The notes: a model not told the origin generated them from the sequence alone. Positions 8,897 to 20,354 are shown, counted from the stretch's first letter. The stretch is 64,000 bases of DNA from Streptococcus infantis SK970 (GCA_000223255.2 AFUT01000007.1:62001-126000), one strand, 5' to 3'. Translations and numbers: made by a program.

Positions 8897-10980
8897 TTAA
8901 TGCTTTGGTAACCAGCTGAGGGTAAAGTCAAGAGTATTGGCATTAAGCAATTCCTGATGGCTGATGCTTTGTTTTCTTTCCCATCCAGTCGGCAGTCTTT
9001 TACAAAATAGAAGTGTTCATGATTTTGATGCGCGTGAATATCCAACCACTGTTCTTTTTCTGCCAGATAGACACGCAGATGATCAAAGAGTGGAATCCCA
9101 AGGTCGTAAGATGCTTTTCCTGGGCAGGTTGGGTAAAGTCCGAGAGCAGACCAGACATACCAAGCTGATAGACTACCGTTATCCTCGTCTCCTGGATAAG
9201 CATCCCAGCCAGATCGAAAGGCTTTTTGACGAAGGGTCTTGATTAAGAGACTGGTATATTGGGGATAATTACTATAGCGGAAAAGATAAGGGATGTGCAA
9301 ACTTGGTTGGTTGGAAATGGCTAGTTGACCAAATGGTGCTGTTGCCATTTCACTCATTTCATGGATTTCATAGCCGTAACCTGTGGCTTCAAAGATCGGT
9401 AAACTTTGACAAACTTTTAAGAGGTAGTTGCTAAAGGCTTCTTTCCCACCCATTAGCTGGCTAAGTCCAGAAATATCATGTAAGACACCGAGACTGGCTT
9501 GGATGGCTGAGCATTCAGCGTAGTCACGGCCCCAACTGTAAGGAGAAAAGTCAGGACGGAAGTTGCCATCTACATCACGCGACCTCATGTAGCCTGTTTC
9601 AGGGTCAAATAGATTTTGATAATTCTTAGAATATTGAGAATAGGTTTGGGCTAGCTCGTCTTGACCTAATTTTGCTGCACAAGTAGAGATACAAAAATCA
9701 CTATAAGCATAGTCTAGTGTGTGACTGACACTTTCATGATAATCAGTGGATAAGTAGCCCAGTTCTTGGTATTGAGCAAGGCCGTGTCGCCCATTGATAG
9801 CTTTTGGATCTGCCTTAGTAGCAGTTTCAATCATGGCTTTGAGAAATTCATCCTCAAGCTCAGGTGCCATGTCTTTACAAGCACTATCTGCAATAAGACC
9901 ATCAATCAAGGTGCCAGGCATCATTCCTCTTTCATCAGGAGCCAGCCACTTAGGGAGATAACCAGTATCTCGATAGCTATTGAGGAAGCCTTTGAGAAAC
10001 TGACGATAGTTCTCTGGAATAATCAAGGCAAAGAGAGGAAATGACGTGCGGAAGGTATCCCAGAAACCATTATTGGTAAAGAGAAGACCTGGTTTAATTG
10101 TTCCTGAAGCAAGGTCTATATGAATCTCTTCTCCCTGTTCACTCACTTCATAAAAGGTTTGCGGGAAGAGAAAGAGTCTGTATAGACAATGGTCAAAAAA
10201 TGTTCGGTCTACTGGACCGGTTCCCATGACATCAAAACGGCCTAGAAGGTCTTCCCAACTCGCTTTAGCGTTTGTTTTCGTTTCTTCAAAATCTTGTTTA
10301 GGAAGATTAAGGAGGGCTTGTTCTTTGGAAATAAACGAAGTTGCCAGTTGAACTTGAGCTTCCGCTCCAGGCAAGTCAATACGCCAGTCTTGTCCCTTTT
10401 GCTTGATAGATAGAATATCCGTAGAGAATACGAGAGCAGTAAACATGACGAGGGGGCTTTTATTTGTTTCAGTTTCTCCTCCTTGTCTTAGGGTCAGGGT
10501 TCGCTTATCTACTTGTTCAACTGACAGTTCATCTGTTGCGTGAAGATAGATGGAAAGGTTCTTGCCTTGTGTCTGCCTTAGTTGAATAGAAGCCCCATAG
10601 CAAGTAGGACTCAACTGAGTTTCAATCTGATAACGCTCAGAGAAAATTCTGAGATAATGGGGATTGAAAATGGTACGCTCCAAGTTATATGAAGACTGAC
10701 GATGGAAGAGCGAGTCTCCGCTGATTTCTCCTGTAACAGGAGTCAATAGTAGCCAAGAATAATCGCCAATCCAAGGGCTAGGCTGATGGGTTAGTCGAAT
10801 ACCCTGAAATATGGGAAGATGGGGATCAAAAAACCAAGATCCTTCCTGGTCACTAGTCTGGGGTACAAAGTAATTCATGCCAAAAGGAGCACCTGTGTAG
10901 GGTAGGGTGTTTCCTCGTGAAAATGCATGTTTACTGGCTGTTCCAAAACGCGTATCAATAGTTTCAAGTATAGGTTTCAT
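8897..10980 (-). CDS. GH92 alpha-1,2-mannosidase (frameshift near the 3' end)
   Basis: Exo-mannosidase that trims terminal alpha-1,2-linked mannose from high-mannose N-glycans. The family is recognised from the N-terminal TRFGTASKHAFSRGNTLPYT and the central region containing NGFWDTFRTSFPLFALI. No signal peptide is seen, so it probably acts inside the cell. As read, the frame runs on to 8830 through its own terminator. Adding one A in the coding-strand run at 8972-8975 restores ...DGKEKQSISHQELLNANT and a stop at 8897-8899, giving 694 residues, the length I recall for the pneumococcal homologue. It is divergent from the GH125-GH38-ROK-GH20 genes and probably shares their regulation. Confidence 0.9.
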
Positions 10981-11151
10981 AGCAGTTCCTTCAGTAGTTT
11001 TCTACATTATATCAGAAAAAGGAGACTTTTAGAAAATGACTTCAAAATATAACAATTTAGTAGAAAAATGACTAACATTTGTGTATATATTTTCTGGGCT
11101 AAAAGCTATATACTGAAAATGAAAATCTGTTTGAAAGAGGCAAAATAGTTT

Positions 11152-12432
11152 ATGGTATATTCAAAAGAAATTGTCAGAGAGTGGCTAGATGAGGTAGCGG
11201 AACGTGCCAAGGATCATCCGGAATGGGTGGATGTCTTTGAACGTTGCTACACAGATACTTTGGACAATACAGTTGAAATTTTAGAAGACGGCTCAACTTT
11301 TGTACTAACTGGGGATATCCCAGCTATGTGGCTTCGTGATTCAACTGCTCAGCTTAGACCATACCTTCATGTAGCAAAAAGAGACCCTCGTTTGCGTCAG
11401 ACCATTGCTGGTTTGGTCAAACGACAGATGACCTTGATTCTCAAGGATCCCTATGCTAACTCTTTCAATATTGAGGAGAACTGGAAGGGTCATCACGAGA
11501 CAGACCATACAGACCTCAATGGCTGGATTTGGGAACGTAAGTATGAAGTGGATTCGCTTTGCTATCCCTTGCAATTGGCTTACCTTCTTTGGAAGGAAAC
11601 TGGTGAGACTAGCCAGTTTGATGAAACTTTTGTTACGGCGACCAAGGAGATTCTCCACCTCTGGACGGTGGAACAAGACCACAAGAACTCACCATATCGC
11701 TTTGTTCGTGATACAGACCGCAAGGAAGATACCTTGGTAAATGATGGTTTTGGGCCAGACTTTGCCGTGACAGGAATGACCTGGTCAGCCTTCCGCCCAA
11801 GTGATGATTGCTGTCAGTATAGCTATTTGATTCCTTCAAATATGTTCGCAGTGGTTGTTTTGGGTTATGTTCAGGAAATCTTTGCGGAATTAAATCTAGC
11901 TGATAGTGAGAGTATCATTGCTGATGCCAAACGTCTCCAAGCTGAGATTCAAGAAGGGATCGAAAATTACGCCTACACGACTAACAGCAAAGGCGAAAAG
12001 ATTTACGCCTTTGAAGTGGATGGTCTAGGAAATGCTAGCATCATGGACGACCCTAATGTACCAAGTTTGTTAGCTGCTCCATATCTTGGTTACTGTGATG
12101 TCAATGACGAAGTGTATCAAGCCACTCGTCGCACTATTTTGAGCCCTGAAAATCCTTACTTCTACCAAGGAGAATACGCTAGTGGGCTCGGAAGTTCTCA
12201 TACCTTCTACCGCTATATCTGGCCGATTGCCCTTTCTATCCAAGGATTGACAACGGCGGATAAGGCAGAGAAGAAATTCTTGCTAGATCAGTTGGTTGCC
12301 TGTGATGGTGGAACAGGTGTGATGCACGAAAGCTTCCACGTAGACGATCCAACTCTCTACTCACGCGAATGGTTCTCATGGGCCAACATGATGTTCTGCG
12401 AATTAGTCTTGGATTACCTAGATATTCGCTAA
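11152..12432 (+). CDS. GH125 exo-alpha-1,6-mannosidase
   Basis: Cytoplasmic exo-mannosidase of 426 residues, no signal peptide, of the family that removes alpha-1,6-mannose from N-glycan fragments. Family features include LTGDIPAMWLRDSTAQLRPY (about 52-71, in the catalytic (alpha/alpha)6 barrel), GFGPDFAVTGMTWSAFRPSDD and ESFHVDDPTLYSREWFSWAN near the end. ATG 11152 follows GAAAGAGGC. It is the first gene of a plus-strand set (GH125, GH38, ROK, GH20) and divergent from GH92, so the 171-base gap at 10981-11151 holds both promoters. Confidence 0.92.
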   Translation: MVYSKEIVREWLDEVAERAKDHPEWVDVFERCYTDTLDNTVEILEDGSTFVLTGDIPAMWLRDSTAQLRPYLHVAKRDPRLRQTIAGLVKRQMTLILKDPYANSFNIEENWKGHHETDHTDLNGWIWERKYEVDSLCYPLQLAYLLWKETGETSQFDETFVTATKEILHLWTVEQDHKNSPYRFVRDTDRKEDTLVNDGFGPDFAVTGMTWSAFRPSDDCCQYSYLIPSNMFAVVVLGYVQEIFAELNLADSESIIADAKRLQAEIQEGIENYAYTTNSKGEKIYAFEVDGLGNASIMDDPNVPSLLAAPYLGYCDVNDEVYQATRRTILSPENPYFYQGEYASGLGSSHTFYRYIWPIALSIQGLTTADKAEKKFLLDQLVACDGGTGVMHESFHVDDPTLYSREWFSWANMMFCELVLDYLDIR

Positions 12433-12508
12433 TGAGCTTTTGCTCGACAGATTCTTGTACAGAATCACAAATATATTTTTAAATTTAAGTTAGAATGAGG
12501 TTTTACTC

Positions 12509-15154
12509 ATGGAAAATGTTGTTGTACATATCATCTCTCACAGTCACTGGGATCGTGAGTGGTATCTACCTTTTGAAAGTCATCGTATGCAATTGGTGGA
12601 ACTTTTTGACAATCTGTTTGATCTTTTTGAAAATGATCCTGAGTTCAAGAGCTTCCACTTGGATGGACAAACCATTGTCCTCGATGACTATTTAGAAATT
12701 CGCCCTGAAAACCGTGACAAGGTGCAGCGTTATATCGACGAAGGCAAACTGAAGATTGGGCCTTTCTATATCTTGCAGGATGATTACTTGATTTCCAGTG
12801 AAGCTAACGTCCGCAATACTTTGATTGGACAAGCGGAATGTGCTAAATGGGGCAAATCTACTCAAATTGGTTACTTCCCAGACACCTTTGGAAATATGGG
12901 GCAGGCTCCTCAAATCCTTCAAAAATCAGGTATTCACGTAGCAGCCTTTGGTCGCGGTGTCAAGCCAATCGGATTTGACAATCAAGTCCTTGAAGATGAA
13001 CAGTTTACCTCTCAATTTTCTGAGATGTACTGGCAAGGGGCTGATGGTAGCCGTGTACTCGGCATTCTTTTTGCCAACTGGTACAGTAACGGGAATGAAA
13101 TTCCAGTGGATAAAGACGAGGCTTTGACTTTCTGGAAGCAAAAATTAGCAGACGTCCGTGATTATGCATCGACCAACCAATGGTTGATGATGAACGGATG
13201 TGACCACCAACCAGTTCAACGAAACTTGAGTGAAGCTATTCGTGTGGCAAACGAACTTTTCCCTGACGTGACCTTTGTTCACAGCTCCTTTGATGAATAC
13301 GTTCAAGCAGTGGAAAGTGCACTTCCTGAACACCTATCAACAGTTACAGGTGAGTTGACTAGCCAGGAAACGGATGGTTGGTACACCCTTGCCAATACCT
13401 CTTCTTCACGTGTTTATCTCAAGCAAGCCTTCCAAGAAAACAGCAATTTGCTCGAGCAAGTAGTAGAACCTTTGACCATCATCACTGGTGGACACAACCA
13501 CAAGGATCAATTAACCTATGCTTGGAAAGTACTTTTGCAAAATGCACCACACGATAGCATCTGCGGATGCAGTATTGACGAAGTTCACCGTGAAATGGAA
13601 ACTCGTTTTGCCAAGGTCAACCAAGTTGGAAACTTTGTCAAGACCAACCTTCTCAATGAGTGGAAACATAAAATAGCAACTCACGAAGCGCAAAGTGATC
13701 ACCTCTTTACCGTTGTCAACACAGCTTTACATGACAAGGTTGATACGGTCAGTGTTGTAGTGGATGTTGTCACTTGTGAGTTCAAAGAATTGCATCCAAC
13801 AGAAGGTTACAAGAAGATGGCAGCAGTGACCTTGCCAGACTACCATGTTGAAGATTTGGATGGTCATATCCTTGAAGCCAAGATTGAAGACTTGGGAGCA
13901 AGTTTTGGTTATACCTTACCCAAGGATAAATTCCGTCAACCTTATATTGCACGTCAAGTGCGTGTGACAATCCCAGTCCACCTTGCTCCGCTTTCTTGGG
14001 CAAGCTTCCAATTGGTCGAAGGTCAAGTAGATCACCGTGATGGTATTTACCAAAATGGAGTCATTGACACACCATTCGTAACAGTGAGTGTAGATGAAGG
14101 AATTACAGTCTACGACAAGACTACTAACGAAGCCTACGAGGACTTTATCCAATTCGAGGACCGTGGAGACATTGGTAACGAGTACATTTACTTCCAGCCG
14201 AAAGGAACTGAGCCAATTTATGCTCAACTGAAAGGTTATGAAGTTCTAGAAAACAATGCTCGCTATGCTAAGGTTTTGCTCAAACACGACTTGACGATTC
14301 CAGTTAGCGCAGATGAAAAATTGGATGCTGAGCAAAGAGGTATCATCGAGTTCATGAAACGAGACGCAGGTCGTTCAGAAGAATTGACAACCATTCCTCT
14401 TGAAACTGAGATGACTGTCTTTGTGGATAATCCACAGATTCGTTTCAAGACTCGCTTTACCAATACAGCCAAAGACCACCGCATTCGTCTCTTGGTCAAA
14501 ACTCATAACACACGCCCAAGTAATGATTCTGAAAGCATTTATGAAGTTGTGACAAGACCAAATAAACCGGCAGCTTCTTGGGAAAATCCTGAAAATCCAC
14601 AACACCACCAAGCCTTTGTCAGCTTGTATGATGATGTAAAAGGAATGACCGTATCCAATAAAGGATTGCACGAATACGAAATCCTTGGAGACGACACCAT
14701 GGCTGTCACTCTTCTCCGTGCTTCAGGTGAGCTAGGTGACTGGGGCTACTTCCCAACGCCAGAAGCCCAGTGCTTGCGCGATATCGAAGTTGAGTTTGCA
14801 GTAGAATGCCATCAAGCAGGCGAACGCTTCTCAGCTTTCCGTCGTGCTAAGGCCTTCCAAGTACCATTTACCACTCTTCAGGTTGCAAAACAAGAGGGTA
14901 GTGTTGCAGCAACAGGTAGTCTCTTCAACCATCCAGCACTCAACTTACCACAAGTCTGCCCAACAGCCTTTAAGGTAGCTGAAAACGAAGAAGGCTACGT
15001 CCTTCGTTACTACAATATGAGTCAGGAAAATGTTCGCGTGTCTGACAAACAACAAACCATTCTTGACTTACTAGAACGCCCATATCCAGTTCATTCAGGA
15101 CTATTGGCGCCACAAGAAATTCGTACAGAATTGATTAAAAAAGAAGAAATTTAA
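12509..15154 (+). CDS. GH38 alpha-mannosidase
   Basis: Zinc-dependent alpha-mannosidase of 881 residues acting on alpha-1,3-mannose of N-glycan cores. The zinc motif HSHWDREWY is at residues 11-19 and the probable nucleophile Asp125 lies in FPDTFGNMGQ. The C-terminal beta domains are complete. No signal peptide, consistent with use of imported glycans. It lies 76 bases after GH125. A stem-loop with a T-run follows before the ROK gene, suggesting partial read-through control inside the operon. Confidence 0.93.
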   Translation: MENVVVHIISHSHWDREWYLPFESHRMQLVELFDNLFDLFENDPEFKSFHLDGQTIVLDDYLEIRPENRDKVQRYIDEGKLKIGPFYILQDDYLISSEANVRNTLIGQAECAKWGKSTQIGYFPDTFGNMGQAPQILQKSGIHVAAFGRGVKPIGFDNQVLEDEQFTSQFSEMYWQGADGSRVLGILFANWYSNGNEIPVDKDEALTFWKQKLADVRDYASTNQWLMMNGCDHQPVQRNLSEAIRVANELFPDVTFVHSSFDEYVQAVESALPEHLSTVTGELTSQETDGWYTLANTSSSRVYLKQAFQENSNLLEQVVEPLTIITGGHNHKDQLTYAWKVLLQNAPHDSICGCSIDEVHREMETRFAKVNQVGNFVKTNLLNEWKHKIATHEAQSDHLFTVVNTALHDKVDTVSVVVDVVTCEFKELHPTEGYKKMAAVTLPDYHVEDLDGHILEAKIEDLGASFGYTLPKDKFRQPYIARQVRVTIPVHLAPLSWASFQLVEGQVDHRDGIYQNGVIDTPFVTVSVDEGITVYDKTTNEAYEDFIQFEDRGDIGNEYIYFQPKGTEPIYAQLKGYEVLENNARYAKVLLKHDLTIPVSADEKLDAEQRGIIEFMKRDAGRSEELTTIPLETEMTVFVDNPQIRFKTRFTNTAKDHRIRLLVKTHNTRPSNDSESIYEVVTRPNKPAASWENPENPQHHQAFVSLYDDVKGMTVSNKGLHEYEILGDDTMAVTLLRASGELGDWGYFPTPEAQCLRDIEVEFAVECHQAGERFSAFRRAKAFQVPFTTLQVAKQEGSVAATGSLFNHPALNLPQVCPTAFKVAENEEGYVLRYYNMSQENVRVSDKQQTILDLLERPYPVHSGLLAPQEIRTELIKKEEI

Positions 15155-15183
15155 TTTCAAAAAGAAAACATAAACAGAAAGGA

Positions 15184-15225
15184 GGAGCGAAAAAGTAAGA
15201 ACCAACTGCTGATTCGCTCCTTTTT
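15184..15225 (+). terminator. Stem-loop with T-run between GH38 and ROK genes
   Basis: GGAGCGAA (15184-15191) pairs with TTCGCTCC (15213-15220) and is followed by TTTTT. It looks like an intrinsic terminator or attenuator within the operon, 14 bases before the next start codon. The left arm overlaps an AAAGGAGGAG sequence that looks like an unused ribosome binding site. Confidence 0.6.
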
Positions 15226-15238
15226 ACAGGTGAAAGCA

Positions 15239-16108
15239 ATGACACTTGCAACCATTGATATTGGAGGGACTGGGATTAAGTTTGCTAGTCTAACTCCTGA
15301 TGGAAAGATTTTAGATAAGACCAGCACCCCAACTCCAGAAACTCTGGAAGATTTGCTAGCTTGGTTGGACCAACGCTTGTCAGAACAAGACTATCGTGGG
15401 ATTGCCATGAGTGTGCCAGGTGCAGTCAATCAAGAAACAGGAGTGATCGAGGGAATTAGCGCCATTCCTTACATCCATGGTTTTTCTTGGTATGAGGCCC
15501 TTGCTCATCACAAACTACCTGTTCATTTAGAAAATGATGCCAACTGTGTTGGACTCAGCGAATTACTGGCTCATCCTGAGATTGAAAATGCAGCCTGTGT
15601 TGTCATTGGCACAGGGATTGGCGGGGCTATGATTATCAATGGCAAAATTCACCGTGGTCGCCATGGCTTGGGTGGAGAGTTTGGTTACATGACAACTATC
15701 GAACCAGCAGAAAAACTCAACAACTGGTCACAACTAGCTTCTACAGGAAACATGGTTCGCTATGTCATTGAAAAATCAGGTCAGTCAGACTGGGATGGCC
15801 GTAAGGTTTATCAAGAGGCTGCAGCAGGCAATGCCCTTTGCCAAGAAGCCATTGAGCGTATGAATCGTAATCTAGCTCAAGGATTACTCAATATCCAGTA
15901 TCTAATCGACCCAGATGTCATTAGCCTAGGTGGCTCTATCAGTCAGAACCCAGATTTTATCAAAGGGGTGCAAAAAGCGGTAGACGTCTTTGTGGAAAGA
16001 TATGAAGAGTATACAATTGCGCCAGTTATCCAAGCTTGCACCTATCAGGCAGATGCCAATCTCTACGGTGCCCTTGTCAACTGGTTACAGGAGGAAAACC
16101 AATGGTAA
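15239..16108 (+). CDS. ROK family sugar kinase/regulator
   Basis: Protein of 289 residues with the ROK phosphate motif [14 protein letters not shown] at its N-terminus and [28 protein letters not shown] in the middle. There is no N-terminal DNA-binding helix-turn-helix, so kinase activity on mannose or another hexose is likelier than repression. The classic CxCGxxGC zinc motif is absent. I use ATG 15239 (AGGTGA upstream) rather than GTG 15230. The end overlaps the GH20 start by seven bases. Confidence 0.85.
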   Translation: MTLATIDIGGTGIKFASLTPDGKILDKTSTPTPETLEDLLAWLDQRLSEQDYRGIAMSVPGAVNQETGVIEGISAIPYIHGFSWYEALAHHKLPVHLENDANCVGLSELLAHPEIENAACVVIGTGIGGAMIINGKIHRGRHGLGGEFGYMTTIEPAEKLNNWSQLASTGNMVRYVIEKSGQSDWDGRKVYQEAAAGNALCQEAIERMNRNLAQGLLNIQYLIDPDVISLGGSISQNPDFIKGVQKAVDVFVERYEEYTIAPVIQACTYQADANLYGALVNWLQEENQW

Positions 16109-17982
16109 ATTTTACCGGAATTAGCAGTAAACAACAGCAAGCTATAGACTTACTTCAAAAGTACATTTCTCTACCAGATGTAGAAGTGGCAGTCGCTCAG
16201 TCTGACCAAGCTTCTATTTCTATCAAGGGTGAGGGCGGAAGCTATCAATTGACTTATCGCAAACCTCACCAACTCTATCGCGCCTTATCTGTTCTCGCAA
16301 CAGCTTTGGCAGAAGGGGATAAGGTAGAGATTGAAGAGCAGGCGGCCTATGAAGATTTGGCCTACATGGCGGACTGTTCGCGAAATGCAGTGCTCAATGT
16401 CGCATCAGCCAAACAGATGATTGAGGTCTTAGCTCTCATGGGCTACTCAACCTTTGAGCTTTACATGGAAGACACCTATCAAATCGAGGGGCAACCTTAC
16501 TTTGGCTATTTCCGTGGAGCTTATTCTGCTGAAGAGTTACAGGAAATTGAAGCCTACGCCCAGCAGTTTGACATGACTTTTGTCCCCTGCATCCAAACCT
16601 TGGCTCACTTATCAGCCTTTGTCAAATGGGGTGTCAAGGAAGTGCAGCAACTCCGCGATGTAGAAGATATCCTCCTCATCGGTGAAGAAAAAGTCTACGA
16701 CCTGGTTGACGGTATGTTTGCGACGTTATCTAAACTACAAACTCGCAAGGTCAACATCGGGATGGATGAAGCCCACTTGGTTGGTTTGGGACGCTACCTT
16801 ATCTTGAACGGTATTGTGGATCGGAGTCTCCTTATGTGTCAACACTTGGAGCGTGTGCTGGATATTGCGGACAAGTACGGTTTCCACTGCCAGATGTGGA
16901 GCGATATGTTCTTCAAGCTCATGTCAGCAGATGGCCAGTACGACCGTGAGGTGGAAATTCCAGAAGAAACGCGTGTTTACCTTGACCGTCTCAAAGACCG
17001 TGTGACCTTGGTTTACTGGGATTATTATCAAGATAGCGAGGAAAAATACAACCGCAACTTCCGTAATCACCATAAGATTAGTCAGGATATTGCCTTTGCT
17101 GGTGGTGCCTGGAAGTGGATTGGTTTTACGCCCCACAACCAATTTAGTCGCTTAGTAGCTATTGAAGCCAATAAAGCCTGCCGTGCCAACCAGATCAAGG
17201 AAGTCATCGTGACGGGATGGGCAGATAATGGTGGGGAAACAGCCCAGTTCTCTATTCTACCAAGTCTGCAAATCTGGGCGGAACTCAGCTACCGCAATGA
17301 TTTAGAGCGTCTATCTGCCCACTTCAAGACCAATACAGGTCTATCAGTTGAGGACTTCATGCAGCTGGATCTAGCCAACCTCTTGCCAGACCTACCAGGT
17401 AATATACATGGTATCAACCCCAACCGCTATGTCTTTTATCAGGATGTCCTCTGTCCAATCCTTGACAAGCACATGACTCCTGAACAGGACAAACCACACT
17501 TTGCCCAGGCAGCTGAGACTCTTACTGCTATCAAAGAAAAAGCGGGCGCCTACGCTTATCTTTTCGAAACTCAGGCTCAGTTGAATGCTATTTTAAGTAG
17601 CAAGGTCGATGTAGGACGACGCATCCGTGAAGCTTATCAAGCGGGTGATAAAGAGAGCCTGCAACAAATCGCTAGGGAAGAATTACCAAAATTAAGAAGC
17701 CAGATTGAAACCTTCCATGCTCTCTTTAGCCACCAATGGTTGAAAGAAAACAAGGTCTTTGGCTTGGATACAGTAGATATTCGTATGGGAGGCCTCTTAC
17801 AACGCATCAAGCGCGCAGAAAGCCGCATAGAAAACTACCTAGCAGGCGAAATCTCTCGTATCGACGAACTAGAAGTAGACATCTTGCCATTTAATGATTT
17901 CTACGGAGATAAGGATTTCGCAGCTACAACGGCCAACCAGTGGCATACTATTGCGACAGCTTCGACTATTTATACGACCTAG
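16102..17982 (+). CDS. GH20 beta-hexosaminidase (GH20C-like)
   Basis: Intracellular exo-beta-N-acetylhexosaminidase of 626 residues. The GH20 catalytic Asp-Glu pair is in [14 protein letters not shown] (about D222, E223). No signal peptide or LPXTG anchor is present, which separates it from the surface enzyme StrH and fits the cytoplasmic GH20C type. ATG 16102 has AGGAGGAAAACCA upstream, inside the ROK gene, so translation is coupled. It would release GlcNAc or GalNAc from imported glycans, and it is the last gene of the cluster. Confidence 0.9.
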   Translation: MVNFTGISSKQQQAIDLLQKYISLPDVEVAVAQSDQASISIKGEGGSYQLTYRKPHQLYRALSVLATALAEGDKVEIEEQAAYEDLAYMADCSRNAVLNVASAKQMIEVLALMGYSTFELYMEDTYQIEGQPYFGYFRGAYSAEELQEIEAYAQQFDMTFVPCIQTLAHLSAFVKWGVKEVQQLRDVEDILLIGEEKVYDLVDGMFATLSKLQTRKVNIGMDEAHLVGLGRYLILNGIVDRSLLMCQHLERVLDIADKYGFHCQMWSDMFFKLMSADGQYDREVEIPEETRVYLDRLKDRVTLVYWDYYQDSEEKYNRNFRNHHKISQDIAFAGGAWKWIGFTPHNQFSRLVAIEANKACRANQIKEVIVTGWADNGGETAQFSILPSLQIWAELSYRNDLERLSAHFKTNTGLSVEDFMQLDLANLLPDLPGNIHGINPNRYVFYQDVLCPILDKHMTPEQDKPHFAQAAETLTAIKEKAGAYAYLFETQAQLNAILSSKVDVGRRIREAYQAGDKESLQQIAREELPKLRSQIETFHALFSHQWLKENKVFGLDTVDIRMGGLLQRIKRAESRIENYLAGEISRIDELEVDILPFNDFYGDKDFAATTANQWHTIATASTIYTT

Positions 17983-18001
17983 AAATTTATCACAGATAGC
18001 C

Positions 18002-18036
18002 AAACATCTCCTTTTAAATAAATGGAGATGTTTTTT
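18002..18036 (+). terminator. Terminator after the GH20 gene
   Basis: AAACATCTCC, loop TTTTAAATAAAT, GGAGATGTTT then TTT: a ten-base stem with U-tail, 20 bases after the stop. It closes the mannosidase operon. Confidence 0.88.
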
Positions 18037-18094
18037 GATTTGGAGATAGGGAAGGAGTATAATGAAAGTATAAGGATAGTTTGGAGGTCTGACC

Positions 18095-19209
18095 ATGAAA
18101 AAGCTACTACTAGTCCTAGGTGCTAGTATGCTTGTTTTATCTGCTTGCCACAAAGCGACAGAAGATAGCGCAACTAGTCCATCAACACCAAAAGACCAAC
18201 AAACCAAGGAAATAACCAACTATTTTCACTACCTAGCGGATTCCTATCAAAAGGCTCTTGCACACGAAAAAGAAGCCAAGGATACAACTGTTCAGTCACC
18301 TATGGCTGCTACTCTAGTAGCTATGGAAGAACTCCAGTTATCTAATCCGACTGACCAAGCTTTGATTATGAAGAACTACTCGGATTTTCAGAAGCTAATC
18401 CAATATAACACCCAAAAGTGGCAGGAAGAGTTTGCAAGCTGGGCTTCTTCTATGGGGCAGTCCTATCAAAGACTAGAACATAGAAACTTTGACGAAAAAA
18501 TGACTTCATCAAAAAATTGTTAACAACAACTGTCTCTCAGAAAAGTGTCAAATGGAATGTTTTTGGAGTGTCCAGTGACAATGCCTATGATTACTTGGTT
18601 TTGGATGCCTACTATGACGATCAAGCCAGACATTTCTACCTATTTACACTGAAGGATGGTCAAGCACAGATTTTGCATACTGATAAGACACTGGAAACGA
18701 TCAGTACTGCAAACTTTGAAGAGACTGAAAACACAGATTTAGCACAGCGCTTTAAGGAATTTCTATTAAAAACAAGTGAAACTACAGAGAATGAGCCAGA
18801 TACAGACTATAGTGCTCTAACAGATAAGATAAAAATAGCCATGGAATCCTATTCGGATAGTAAAGGTGAAAAATTTAAGTCGACTAACCTAGCAACATAT
18901 GGTCGCTATTATGGACTTGCAGTCCCAGATCAGATTATGCAATTTGGACAAGTGGATGGGGTGAACTATACTTTTAAATGGTTCGACTATATTGCTGGTG
19001 TTGGTGAAAAAAGGTTTGACATCTTAGCCTGCTATGTGAATGAAGCAGGGACAGAGGTGATTCTATTTGGATACAAGGATGGTCACCCTACTATTTTGCA
19101 TACTGAGGGGCAACCAAAGATTGAGAAAAACGAAGCAGGTACCATTATAAATGCCCAGGTTCATTTTGTTAGTTTTCCCCAACCGATATTGGAAGGAGTT
19201 TTCAATTAG
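18095..19209 (+). CDS. Putative lipoprotein, DUF4767-like (frameshifted)
   Basis: Surface lipoprotein of unknown function, 371 residues after correction. Signal peptide with lipobox LVLSAC (Cys about residue 18), then a Lys/Glu/Thr-rich region and two related segments, LFTLKDGQAQILHTD and LFGYKDGHPTILHTE, which suggest an internal domain repeat. Family assignment to DUF4767 is tentative. The frame breaks at the A-run 18495-18500: six A where seven give ...FDEKNDFIKKLLTTT. As read, the first part stops at 18523 and the second is open from about 18517. It lies between the glycosidases and the sugar transporter but shares no operon with either. Confidence 0.72.
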
Positions 19210-19265
19210 TAGAGATGGGGAACACCTCTTGCAGGTAGAGTGTTTCTCGTGAAACATACTCCTTA

Positions 19266-19310
19266 TATAAAAAAAGTTCTCCACATAAAATAATTTGTGG
19301 AGTTTTTTCT
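19266..19310 (+). terminator. Terminator after the lipoprotein gene
   Basis: CTCCACA (19279-19285) and TGTGGAG (19296-19302) flanked by A- and T-runs. A second stem, GTTTC TCGT GAAAC, lies just upstream near 19242-19255. Confidence 0.75.
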
Positions 19311-19345
19311 ATAATTTGTAGTTTAAACTGTCCTAAAAATAAGAG

Positions 19346-19370
19346 TATACTATTTTTGTAAACGTTATCA
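19346..19370 (+). promoter_or_regulatory. Promoter -10 with CcpA cre site, carbohydrate ABC operon
   Basis: TATACT (19346-19351) is followed by TTGTAAACGTTATCA (19356-19370), which fits the cre consensus WTGNAANCGNWNNCW at every position. Its place over the transcription start predicts repression by CcpA when glucose is present. Confidence 0.78.
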
Positions 19371-19424
19371 AGTCTAAAAAAATGTGAGATTATGAAGTTT
19401 TAGAAAATAAAAAGGGAGGAAATT

Positions 19425-20354
19425 ATGAACAAGTTTTCAAAAACTTTAAGAGATAATTGGATTTTTCTCTTAATGGTTCTACCAGGAACAATTTGGTTGA
19501 TTTTATTCTTCTACATTCCAGTTTTTGGGAATGTGGTTGCCTTCAAAGACTACCATATGACTGGTGAAGGATTCGTCCACAGTATTATAAATAGTAAATG
19601 GGTTGGACTAGATAACTTTAAATTCTTGTTTAGTTCAAAAGATGCCTTTGTCATCACTCGAAACACTGTACTTTACAACCTTGGATTTATCTTTATCGGT
19701 TTGGTTGTGTCAGTTGGTATCGCCATTATCCTTAGCGAACTTCGCTCTAAGCAAATGGTTAAAATCTACCAAACATCTATGTTATTCCCTTACTTCCTAT
19801 CTTGGGTTATCATCAGTTTCTTTACAGATGCATTCCTAAATATCGATAAAGGGCTTATCAACCACACCTTAGAAGCTCTAGGGATGAAGGGTATCAACTT
19901 CTACGCTGATGTAAGTATTTGGCCTTACCTCCTCCTCTTCCTAGGTATCTGGAAAGGCTTTGGATATAGTAGTGTGATGTACTACGCAACGATCATGGGT
20001 ATTGACCCAACTTACTACGAAGCAGCGACAGTGGATGGTGCTAGCAAATGGCAACGTATCCGTAACGTAACCATCCCTCAGTTGACACCGCTTGTGACAG
20101 TATTGACCATCCTTGCAGTCGGAAATATCTTCCGCGCAGACTTCGGTCTTTTCTACCAAATCCCACACAACGCTGGTCAGCTCTATAGTGTAACAAACGT
20201 ATTGGACGTCTATGTCTTTAACGGATTGACTCAGACAGCAGATATCGGTATGGCGTCAGCAGCCGGTCTCTATCAGTCAATTGTCGGTTTGATTCTCGTT
20301 ATCCTATCAAACTTACTTGCAAGACGTGTTGATCCTAACTCAGCACTATTCTAG
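19425..20354 (+). CDS. Carbohydrate ABC transporter permease 1 (LplB/NgtP1-like)
   Basis: Membrane permease of 309 residues with about six transmembrane helices and the EAA loop YYEAATVDGASKWQRI, which docks the shared ATPase (not encoded here; streptococci often use MsmK). AAGGGAGG lies before ATG 19425. The closest relative I recall is the pneumococcal importer of N-glycans (NgtS/P1/P2). The adjacent N-glycan glycosidases support that substrate, but this is inference. Confidence 0.88.
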   Translation: MNKFSKTLRDNWIFLLMVLPGTIWLILFFYIPVFGNVVAFKDYHMTGEGFVHSIINSKWVGLDNFKFLFSSKDAFVITRNTVLYNLGFIFIGLVVSVGIAIILSELRSKQMVKIYQTSMLFPYFLSWVIISFFTDAFLNIDKGLINHTLEALGMKGINFYADVSIWPYLLLFLGIWKGFGYSSVMYYATIMGIDPTYYEAATVDGASKWQRIRNVTIPQLTPLVTVLTILAVGNIFRADFGLFYQIPHNAGQLYSVTNVLDVYVFNGLTQTADIGMASAAGLYQSIVGLILVILSNLLARRVDPNSALF

